Origin: Anagrus nilaparvatae
Lineage: Eukaryota; Arthropoda; Insecta; Hymenoptera; Mymaridae
Direction of reading: 5' to 3'
NCBI GenBank assembly: GCA_022575985.1
Contig: JAKSXM010000036.1
Coordinates: 868,001 to 932,000, forward strand
DNA length: 64,000 nt
A program made the translations under genes and the position numbers. Every line of letters starts with the position of its first letter. Position 1 is the first letter of the stretch. The notes under the pieces are model-generated. The model ran no database searches. It worked only from the letters and a program-made list of their open reading frames with translations, and had not been told where the DNA came from. Shown in pieces: positions 13,116 through 22,105 of the stretch.

Positions 13116-13295
13116 CAATGATGAGAATTAAGGCAATCTGGTAATCGGTTGGTAACATTGTTTACAATGCTTTCCTTATGGGAGCAAGTGAGAAGAACAA
13201 TGGTATAAATGGGTTGGCATCACTTGCTCCCATAAGAAAAGCATTGTAATTAATGTTACCAACCGATTACCAGATTGCCTTAATTCTCATCATTG
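13116..13295. repeat. Near-perfect 76-bp hairpin
   Basis: The arms 13116-13191 (starting CAATGATGAGAATTAAGGC) and 13220-13295 (ending GCCTTAATTCTCATCATTG) are complementary almost throughout, with a 28-base loop. An RNA copy would fold into one long stem, longer than a typical animal microRNA precursor and more like a hairpin siRNA source or a small palindromic MITE. It sits inside the TTAA-flanked element. Confidence 0.7.
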
Positions 13296-13369
13296 AATTT
13301 ATGTACATGATATCTTGACTTAGGATAATCTAAAAAAAAAAAAAAAAAAGTTGGTAAGACTTAAAACAC

Positions 13370-13541
13370 GTACTTTCGGGATGTCGTCGAGTTTTTTCAA
13401 AAATATTAATTAGGAACAAAATGGCGGCTACACAAAGTTAAAATGAAAAAAAAGACCTATAATTTTCGGACAAAAGCAGCTGCAAAAATTTTTTGAGAAC
13501 ATAAAAAAAAAAAAACTCGACGACATCCCGAAATTAGTACA
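13370..13541. repeat. Second hairpin in the TTAA element
   Basis: TACTTTCGGGATGTCGTCGA near 13370 is repeated inverted as TCGACGACATCCCGAAATTA near 13517, about 100 bp apart. The A-rich and T-rich flanks extend the pairing. The segment between is non-coding. Confidence 0.6.
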
Positions 13542-14587
13542 TTTACTAAGTTGCTCAGAAAGTTTGAAGTAAATCGGTGCAGAAGTTATCGCGCAATCGT
13601 GTACATACTTTTTACAAACACTGTTTGAGTAAAACGACTTTAAACTTTTGGAATAATTTTTCCCATACTTTTAGTTATTAAATTATTTTTTTTTTTTAAT
13701 TATTATTTAAAGAAACTTACAAAAAAAAAAATAGACCCAAAAAATTAAAATTGGTCAAGTAGATTTGGAGAAATAATAATTAGAAGGTGTAAAAACATAG
13801 TTTTCTAAATAAGAGTAAATAATTTTTTTTCTTAAAAATTTAACAAAACATTTTTTTGTGTGTATATTTAAGTATACTTATAAGTTATCAGTGATTTTTG
13901 AGCCATAAAGTTATCCTTCTGGTTTTCACACTGAACTTGTAGCTGATTTTACCCCTGCTGTTGGGCCGATTTGCTATTTTTTACCATTTTGGCACGGCTA
14001 AATTTGGCGTCATAAACCATCGCGAATATTAGCAAAATTTGCTCATAATTTCTATCAGTGACCAGTTGCGACATGATTTCTAACTATTTAACAGTAGTTA
14101 GAAGATATGTAAGATAATATTAGAGCCATACCGTTAAATTTTATCAAAAGCACGTTTGACGGCGCCGGCAAAACAGGCTAAAAAATATACTTTGCGGAAG
14201 AAATTAAAAAAAAAAATTTTTTTACGTACTCTTGAGACATATATGAAGTGATTTATCTAAAAAAAAAAAAAATGATTTACGAAAAAATATTTACCCCAAA
14301 CGTCCCTTAACTTATATTACACCATAATTATTACTAACTGCCCTCTGGTGGTGAAAATAATTATAACTGTATTTTCCAAAATGTGAGCTCGGATCGGAAA
14401 TAGTCTCGGTAATATTTTTGCTTCTGTCTACTTTTTCTTTTACACCAATAGAAAACCCGAAAATCGGAAAAAAACGATTTTTTGACCTTTTTATAGTCAA
14501 ATTTAGAAGCGTTCTCTAGGTAGCAGAAAATTAATATTTTCTTTCCATAATATATTGACATAGTTGAAAGGCCAACCATACATTAGA

Positions 14588-14990
14588 ATCTGCAGTTATT
14601 TTTTTCTCTAAAACTGAGAGAGGGCGTTTAGAGGGGGGGGGGGGGGGGGGTGAAAAACGTTATTTTTCACAAAACACCGAACAGATTATAGTTTTTTGAC
14701 TCGCTGATTCCAAGTCAGCAGTTATTTTTTCTATAAAACTAGTGGGTTCACCGCTAGAGGGCGTTTAAAAAATAGCGTTTTTTTAAAACGACCTCTAGCG
14801 GCGAACGCCCTAGTTTTAGAGAAAAAATAACTGCATATTAGAAATAAGCAGGGGAAAACTATAACCTGCTTAGTGATTAGCGAAAAATATCTTTTTTTAC
14901 TCTCTAAACGCCCTCTAGCGGCGAACGCCCCAGTTTTAGAGAAAAAATAACCGCAGATTTTGAATCAGGGGGTCTAAAAACTATAATCTG
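14588..14990. repeat. Head-to-head array of four copies of a GCTAGAGGGCG unit, with an 18-G run
   Basis: Two forward copies (about 14588 and 14719) contain CAGTTATTTTTT, TAAAACT and AGAGGGCGTTTA. Two inverted copies (about 14790 and 14910) contain CCTCTAGCGGCGAACGCCC, AGTTTTAGAGAAAAAATAAC and TGCA or CGCA. The whole forms a foldback of about 400 bp. A run of 18 G lies at 14633-14650. No coding capacity. It is probably a MITE-like element; its exact ends were not resolved. Confidence 0.55.
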
Positions 14991-16001
14991 CTTGGTATCT
15001 ATCAATTAAACACTCGATTGGATTTGGTGCATGCGGGATGTATGACTGGCTTATCAATTAACAGAGATTAAGGGATTATGAGTATATAAAATTTCAACAT
15101 TGTCATGTAAATTTTTTAGTTTTTATCTAATTTTGAAAAGCGCGGGTAAATGACGGGAATTTAAAGACCGACATGCCCCTCCAGATCCGAGATACCGAAA
15201 AATGTTAAATGTAAACTGATCATTCATTGGCCTAATCTAAAAATCTAGACTATTCCGCAGAATCACACTTTTCGTTTCTTTTTGCGAAAAACTGGCCTAC
15301 TTTGAGAACCCATAACTTTTTCCAAACCTCGCGAACAAATAAACTTTTCACAGAAGGTGGGCATGTTTCGGCCTTGGCTATATCTGAACAAAAATTCAGC
15401 TGTCATACTTATGCGCACTATTTACCATAGCCATCTCCGAAACTATTATATTCAACCTAAAATGCTCCATTCTTCATATAAGAATAAGTGTCTAATAAAC
15501 CACAAAAAATAATCTGAAAATCGGATATCATATTTATTAAAATTCCTATTTCCAATTTTTACTATTATAACACATGGCGAAATACTCCCGCAATCATAAT
15601 GAATTTTAATCTAAAAGATGATCTTCATCATAGATCAGTTTTTTAAAGTAGTAATAGGAAATAAAAAGGTGTCAAGTATCCAAAACCACATTGATGCCCA
15701 CTGTTTATCCTGTAGACTGTTCCATGTTAATTAAATATATAATAACTTTATCATATAAGTTCAAAGGCTAAATATTTAATCTGAAATAAATAATATAATT
15801 TCAGAAGAGGTATACATAGTTATTTTTCTCGATTATTTATTCTGACTGTTTCTTGAATAACATTTTATTTAAAAAAATGTTTGAATTAAGTTCTTTTCTG
15901 ATAAGATAAAAAACAGACTGTAATTCATAATAATTTTTACTTATTTAATTAAAATTTATCATTTTATACGTTGCTACAGTAAATATATATATAAATTATA
16001 A
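14991..16001. other. Intergenic DNA, nothing recognised
   Basis: The 15030-15480 part is less AT-rich than average and may be an old transposon, but no frame, terminal repeat or second copy was identified. The remainder is AT-rich. Confidence 0.4.
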
Positions 16002-16040
16002 CTAGATTACCGCGAACAATAGTGAGACTGAGCGAAGCCA
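16002..16040 (-). other. Possible Helitron-type 3' end (CTAG-T, minus strand)
   Basis: On the minus strand, GCTTCGCTCAGTCT is followed by CACTATTGTTCGCGGTAAT and then CTAG and T, matching the CTRR-T rule. It lies about 100 bp outside the outer end of the giant foldback and faces the same way as the helicase relic at 22106-24370, so it could be the end of that element. The hairpin expected just before CTRR is weak here. Confidence 0.3.
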
Positions 16041-16615
16041 CTGATATCTGTAATTTTATAGGTTTATTTAATGATTCCTTATAAAGCTTAAAATTATGAT
16101 TTCTTATTAAAAGATAAGTAATACTATTATTATTAATAATAAAAGTTCTTTCATTTTAAAGGCTATAGCATAAAGCATAGTAATTTGGCCCCCCTCCCCA
16201 ACCGCAAAAAAATTATTTGTATCCGAAAAATATTATAAAAACTAGCTGATCGCCGTTAAAATTAGCTTCCTAGCCCATATTAGGCGCCCTTAAATCTTAA
16301 AAAACCTTAAAAATCGTGTTTTTTTCGTTTTTTTTTGTTTTTCCGCACTGTGTTGAGCTATTAATCTGAAAATCGCGTATAAAAAAAGGGCACATAATGT
16401 ATTTTCAACCTTCATTGGCTTTAGACCCTTAAGACCATTTTAAGACCCTGAAAATTTATTTTTAATTTTCGAAAAATCAGTTGTTTTAGCATAAAATAAA
16501 ACTTATGACCGGTTTGTGTAACTACACAACCAACGAGCATGGAACATGTTCACTAATAACTAACACTGATAATAAAGTATCTATTCTGTTCATAATATCA
16601 ATATTTATATCCAAG

Positions 16616-17067
16616 TATTTCTGCACTAAAGTTCTTTAGAGACTTCTGCACCAATGGTCCCTAGGTACTTCTGCACCAAAGGTCTTTAGGGACTTCTGCA
16701 CCATAGGTCACTAGGTACTTCTGCACCAATGGTCCCTAGGTACTTCTGCACCAAAGGTCCTTAGGGACTTCTGCACCATAGGTCCCTAGGTACTTTTACA
16801 CCAATGCTTCCTAAGTACTTCTGCACCATAGGTCCCTAGGTACTTCTGCACCAAAGGTCTTTAGGGACTTCTGCACCAATGCTCCCTAAGTACTTCTGCA
16901 TCAAAGGTCTTTAGAGACTTCTGCACCATAGGTCCCTAGGTACTTCTGTACCAAAGGTCTTTAGGGGCTTCTGCACCATAGGTCCCTAGGTACTTCTGAA
17001 CCAATGCTCCCTAGGTACTTCTGCACCAATGCTCCCTAAGTACTTCTGCACCAAAGGTCCCTAAATC
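16616..17067 (+). repeat. 25-bp minisatellite, about 18 copies
   Basis: The unit is close to CTTCTGCACCAAAGGTCCCT followed by AGGTA. Successive CTGCA words fall at 16621, 16646, 16671 and so on to 17046, a 25-bp step. Two variants, one with CCCTAGGTA and one with TTTAGGGA, partly alternate, giving an irregular 50-bp higher order. There are no unique spacers, so it is not CRISPR-like. Confidence 0.9.
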
Positions 17068-17084
17068 GAAAATATTCTAAGTCC

Positions 17085-17190
17085 CATTTGACCCCCCCCT
17101 TAAAAAGGACAAATTTGACCCCCCCCCCTTAAAAAGGACATATTTGACCCCCCCCCCCTTAAAAAGGACAAATTTGACCCCCCCCCTTAA
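17085..17190 (+). repeat. C-rich tandem repeat, 4 copies of 26-30 bp
   Basis: TTGACCCCCCCC followed by TTAAAAAGGACAAA recurs with TTG at 17088, 17114, 17144 and 17173. The C-run length varies between copies. A single related unit occurs in the short copy of the same element near 57670-57705. Confidence 0.85.
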
Positions 17191-17867
17191 TTTTCCAGTT
17201 CTGAAGTACCCCCCTCCCTATAAACATGTTCCATGTTAAAATAGCCAGCGTTTAATTTCTTCATATTGACCTAAAAAGGTGAAAAAAAGTATATTTTACT
17301 GATATCAGTCTTGTCCTGGAGGGGGAGCTCATCTCCACACCTTCAAAACTCAAAAAACGCGTTTTTTTGTCTCTTTACGATTAAAATGCAATAGAATTTC
17401 GAAAATTCGTTTTGGAACCTCCCTTAATCTTTTTGAGCATCTATTTTTACGTTTTAACTAAAATATGTTTCATTAATTATTGTTTTTAGACCCTTATGTC
17501 CACTTAAGACCACCTTAAGAGCCCAAAAATTGATTTTACATTTTCGAAAAATCAGTTTTTTTTAAATTAAAAAATTATACCTGCCTTTCATTCTTTCAAA
17601 CTGGACTAAAAAGGCAAAGAAAATTATTTTTTAACGATATCAGTCTTGTCCTAGAGGGGTAGCTCTTCCCCACCCCTTCAAAACCAATTTGGTGGTCAGA
17701 AAAAATTACATTTTGATATTTTTTGTTAAAAATTTGTGTGAATGGTATTTTTTGGGTGCTAATTACGAATATATAATTATTTTTCAAAAATTTTAAATGG
17801 CGGAACCAATATGGCCGTTGAAAAACTCGAAATTTCGAGATTTTTGACGATTTCTCGTACAAAGCCA

Positions 17868-17956
17868 CTGTATACAGTCGTGTATACAGTAACTGTATAC
17901 AGCCCTGTATACAGCCTTGTATACAGTTTTTCGCGGAATACAGACACTGTATACAG
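17868..17956. repeat. Cluster of the palindrome CTGTATACAG
   Basis: The word TGTATACAG, often as the full 10-bp palindrome CTGTATACAG, occurs six times in about 90 bp, separated by a few variable bases. The inverted counterpart at 19495-19545 is shortened and has changed copies (CTGTATGCAG, CTGTATACTC). Such clustering resembles a multimeric protein-binding site, but no binding protein is known to me for it. Confidence 0.7.
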
Positions 17957-18029
17957 AAATTTTTTTTTTTTATTTTTTTTAACAAAACATTAAATAGCAC
18001 ATAAGAAATGGGCCTTACGTATGGTCAGG

Positions 18030-18600
18030 GGAATTATTTGCTACTCAACTGTACAAACTAACCCTATTAAGCCAAATCGGGAAAAAATTAAATCCTGATG
18101 TATAAATAGAACCCCAAGGATGAAAATGGACTATAGAGGTAAAAAATGGGTCCACCATGACAAAATAAATACTAACGTATAAAATCAGACGTCCAGGGTC
18201 CCATTGGGCTCAACTGGGTAAAAATGAATTCCTGATGTATAAATTGATTCCTAGGCACCAACATGGACTGCTGGCGTAAAAAATGGGTCGAAAATGATAA
18301 AATAAATACCAATAGATATTTAAAATAGACTATTGGGGTAAAAAATGGGTAGAGAATAAAAAATAAACACCAATGGATAAAATCGGCTATCCAGGTGCCT
18401 ATTGGCCCAACCGGGTAAAAATGAAATCCTGATGTTCAAATTGATCCCCAGGGATAAAAAAAGACTCTAGTGATAAAAAATGGGTCTAGAATTATAAAAT
18501 AATTATATAAAAATCAGCCATCCAGGGACCTATTAGGCCTGATCGGTCAAAAATGAGATTCTGTTCTACAAATTGATCCAACATAAGAATTAAACTTTTA
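18030..18600 (+). repeat. 134-bp satellite, forward block (about 4 copies)
   Basis: The words TGGACT, TAAAAAATGGGT, AAAATAAATACC, ATCCAGG, CCTATTGGCCCAA and AAATCCTGATG recur in that order. CCTGATG-type landmarks occur at about 18092, 18230, 18424 and 18550; the longer interval contains an internal duplication of about 60 bp. The block is non-coding and forms one side of the foldback spacer. Confidence 0.75.
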
Positions 18601-18639
18601 TTTTATCCCAAAAGCTACGTTTTACGATTTCACCAGAGA

Positions 18640-19440
18640 TAGCCGATTTTACATGGTAGTATTTATTCTATTATGAACCCATTTGTTACCTTTACAGTCC
18701 ATTTTGATCCCTGGGAATCAATTTGTATATCAATAATTCATTTTTACCAGGTTAGGCCCATAGGCCCCTAAACGCCAACTTTATAACTTGATATTTAATT
18801 CACCATTCTCGACCCATTTTTACCACTACAGTCCATTTATATCCTTGGGGATCAATTTGAATAACAGGATTTAATTTTTACCCGATTGGGCCTAATAGGC
18901 ACCTGGATGGCCGAATTTTGTCTGTTGGTATTTATTTTATAATTCTTGACTCATTTTTACCCCTACAGTCCATTTTTATCCATGGCAATCAATTTGAACA
19001 TCACTATTTCATTTTTAACCGGTTGGGCCAAATAGGCCTCTGGATAGCTGAATTTATCATGTTGAACCGATTTTTTACCTCTATAGTCGAATTTCGTCCG
19101 TGGGGATCAATTTATAAATCAGGATGTCGGATTTACCCGATTAGGCCCAACAGGTCCTTGTATGGCTGGTTCTATCCGTTGGTATTTATTTTATCATGCT
19201 GGATCCATTTTTTACCACTACAGTCAATTTTTATCCCTCAAGATCAATTTGTACATCAATATCTCATTTTTTCCGGATTGGGCCCAATGGGCCTCGGTAT
19301 AGCTGATTCTATCCGTCGGATTTTATTTTGACATTCTCGACCCATTTTTTACCACATCAGTCCATTTTCGACCCTAATCAATTTAAACATCATTATTTCT
19401 TTTTTACCAGATAGGGCCCAATGGGTACCTGGATAACCGA
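18640..19440 (-). repeat. 134-bp satellite, inverted block (about 6 copies)
   Basis: The same unit in reverse orientation: GGGCC-rich landmarks fall at about 18754, 18887, 19021, 19140, 19277 and 19412, steps near 134 bp. Words such as ACCCATTTTTTACC and CAGTCCATTTT are complements of the forward block. A 137-codon open frame across 18918-19331 is simply translation of these repeats. Confidence 0.75.
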
Positions 19441-20459
19441 ATTTATCTGGTAGTATTTATCTAATGTTTTGTAAAAAAAATATAAAAAAAATTTCTGTAT
19501 ACAGTGCTTGTATTCCGCGAAAAACTGTATGCAGGGCTGTATACTCTATATCTCGCAATTTCGAGTTTTTCAACGGCCATATTGGTTCCGCTATTTAAAA
19601 TTCTTGAAAAACAACTATATATTCGTTATTAGCACCCAAAAAATACCATTCACACAAATTTTTATCAAAAAATATCAAAATTTAATTTTTTCTGACCACC
19701 ATATTGGTCCGCCATTTTTAAATGTCCACCATTTTGAAATTTGTTTTTGTTTTATTTTACTAAGTTGAGTCAAATGCCCGAAATGGAATAGGTTTTATAG
19801 CTCTGTCAAATGCAGTTTCTTTTTAGGATTTAATGGGTTAATCGTGTAGGGGCAAAGAAACGCGTTTTTTGAGTTTTGAAGGGGTGGGGATAAGCTCCCC
19901 CTCCAGGACAAGACTGATATCGTTAAAAAATAATTTTCTTTGCCTTTTTAGTCCAATTTGAAAAAATGAAGGGCAGGTATAATTTTTTAATTTCAAAAAA
20001 ATTGATTTTTCGAAAATGTAAAATCAATTTTTGGGCTCTTAAGGTGGTCTTAAGTGGTCAAAAGGGTCTAAAAACAATAATTAATGAAATATATTTTAGT
20101 TAAAACGTAAAAATAGATGCTCAAAAAGATTAAGGGAGGTCCCAAAACGAATTTTCGCAATTCTATTGCATTTTAATCGTAAAGAGACAAAAAAACGCGT
20201 TTTTTGAGTTTTGAAGGTGTGGAAATGAGCTCCTCCTCCAGGACAAGACTGATATCAGTAAAATATACTTTTTTTCACCTTTTTAGGTCAATTTAAAGAA
20301 ATTAAACGCAGACTATTTTTTTTATGCTCAAAAAACCAATTTATTTTTCGAAAATTAAAAATAAATTTTTAGGGTCTTAATGGTCTAAAGGGTCTAAAAC
20401 CAATGAAGATTGAAAATACATTATGTGCCCTTTTTTTCTACGCAATTTTCAGATTAATA

Positions 20460-21849
20460 CCGTATTGGAGCCAGTTTTCGAACGTATTGGTTTTCGATCA
20501 AAGACACAAATTAGCTTATATATAAAAAAGTATGCATCATTTATCTAAAACCGAGTTTTATTATGAAACTATAAACCCTAAAGAACTGATTTTTACCTTA
20601 CCGATGTTAAAAAACAATTTAAATTAATAAAAAAAATAAGAAAAATGCTCTCTTGTACAACCTTAGGAGATTTTTCTCATCGTTTTCACCAAATCTCGAG
20701 TGTTATTAAAATCGAGTTTTAAGGATACCTACTCTATGCCGAATACTAAAAATGCTTTTTATTACGTTGTGATGCTTTAATAAATAAAAATTTATTTTAA
20801 ATTGGTATATCGATAATAGATTCCTAACTTTTTTACACAAAATAGGTTTTCGATATTTTCAATAATATTACACATTTTTTTTATTTAAACGATATTTTTT
20901 TAATTATAAAACATTACATTTATCACTATTACATTTTTTATACTACATTTCAGAACAATTAAGAATATATTTACTAAATTTTCACATAAAAACACAATTT
21001 TAAGTATTTATATACTTATGTATCACTTTGATTTAACACCATAAACTTGCAATAAACGCTTCTATTTTTATAAAAAATACGTAGAAACACTTTAAAATTA
21101 GAAAAAAATCTTTATTTTAATATTAAAAATGTATAAAAATTATATTCTAACACTTTTTTTATAAAATTAATGCTTTTTTTACTTTTAAAAACACAAATAA
21201 ATAAAGAGGTAAATAAACGTTTGTGTTTATAATAAAGCTGCGCGCCAACTGAAATAGGTTAAAAGCGGGTTGCATACACACGGCGCGGCGTCTATTTTAT
21301 TTCTTTAGGTTTTAAAAACATTATATCAATTATAATCTTTCGTTAATTAAAATTATAAAGCAAATTTTAATAAATAAATGTTTAAAATATATGATTATAC
21401 AAGAGTGTAGTTCATCTGTTGTTTACTATATTTTATTCTTATTACAGGTATTTTATATTAAAAAAACAAAAAAAAAAGTGAAGAGAGAGTTAAGAAATAG
21501 GTATAGTTATACCTATAAGAATTCTATTAAAACGCGCACGATTTTAACTTAGTTTTAGCGATTTTTAAATTATCAAAAATTAATTCGATCAAAATGATAA
21601 TATTATCAAAAATAGAATTTGCATTATCGAAATTACCTTACCTTGCACACTTGTAATAAATGTAAAATATTAATTATCCATCAATAAATTTGATAGTTTT
21701 TTAATTAGCATAATAAAATATAGGATTTCCCTGATCAAATGCAACAATATTTAACTCCAAATATTAATTTTAAAGTATATTTTTCAACAAATAAAGATAC
21801 AGCTAGGTATAAGAAAGTGACTTCTGATCGAAAACCGGCTCCTATACGG
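20460..21849. mobile_element. TA-flanked DNA element inserted in the foldback's right arm
   Basis: The ends are inverted repeats, CCGTATTGGAGCCAGTTTTC at 20460 and CGAAAACCGGCTCC near 21828 followed by TATACGG ending at 21849. Flanking TA dinucleotides lie at 20458-20459 and 21850-21851. The opposite foldback arm at about 16355-16375 shows the empty site: its complement reads CAGATTAATAGCTCAAC, exactly the flanks with a single TA. The 1390-bp interior is AT-rich with a small GC-rich patch near 21240-21295 and no coding frame. The TA target suggests a Tc1/mariner-type mobiliser. Confidence 0.75.
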
Positions 21850-22105
21850 TAGCTCAACACAGTGCGGAAAAACAAAAAAAAAATGCAAAAAACACGATTT
21901 TTAAGGTTTTTTAAGGTTTAAGGGCGCTTAATATGGGCTAGGAAGCTAACTCCAATGACGATCAGCTAGTTTTTATAATATTTTTTGGATACAAATCATT
22001 TTTTTGCGATTGGGGAGGGGGGCCAAATTACTATTCTTATCTGGCAATAGCCTTTAAATGATTTAACATAAAAATAGTTACTATTTTTGTTCATTAATAA
22101 TGATA

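Larger units (their letters stand above)
12903..14306. mobile_element. TTAA-flanked foldback transposon, non-autonomous
   Basis: The ends are perfect inverted repeats, GGGACGTTTGGGGTAAATAT at 12903 and its complement ending at 14306. Each is bordered by TTAA (12899-12902 and 14307-14310), the target duplication used by piggyBac-type transposases. Inside, further inverted segments occur: GATTG near 12952 to CTTCAAA near 12990 pairs with about 13562-13600, a 76-bp stem lies at 13116-13295, and a 30-bp stem at 13370-13540. There is no open frame of note, so it would depend on a transposase encoded elsewhere. The piggyBac assignment rests on TTAA alone; the terminal GGGACG is not the classical CCC-type end. 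Confidence 0.65.
16500..17242 (+). mobile_element. Non-autonomous element with CATGGAACATGTT ends, expanded by minisatellites (copy 1)
   Basis: This block is missing from the opposite arm of the foldback, so it inserted after the foldback formed. It begins near ACCGGTTTGTGTAACTAC with GCATGGAACATGTTC at about 16539 and ends with AAACATGTTCCATGTTA near 17224-17240. The same start and end words flank shorter copies at 57584-57765 (plus) and about 51785-51925 (minus). It carries no coding frame. Inside are an 18-unit 25-bp minisatellite and a four-unit C-rich repeat that the short copies lack. Confidence 0.6.

Noticed and set aside
16616..17067. CRISPR-like regular repeat
   Set aside because: The 25-bp units are directly adjacent with no unique spacers, and the genome is eukaryotic.
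17596..18000. 134-codon minus-strand frame rich in CIQGCIQG repeats
   Set aside because: It is the translation of the TGTATACAG cluster and foldback arm; the mirror arm does not keep the frame and no domain is visible.
18918..19331. 137-codon plus-strand frame with repeated FIHGNQF-like text
   Set aside because: It lies inside the 134-bp satellite; the apparent protein repeats are the DNA repeats, and copies elsewhere in the array are broken.
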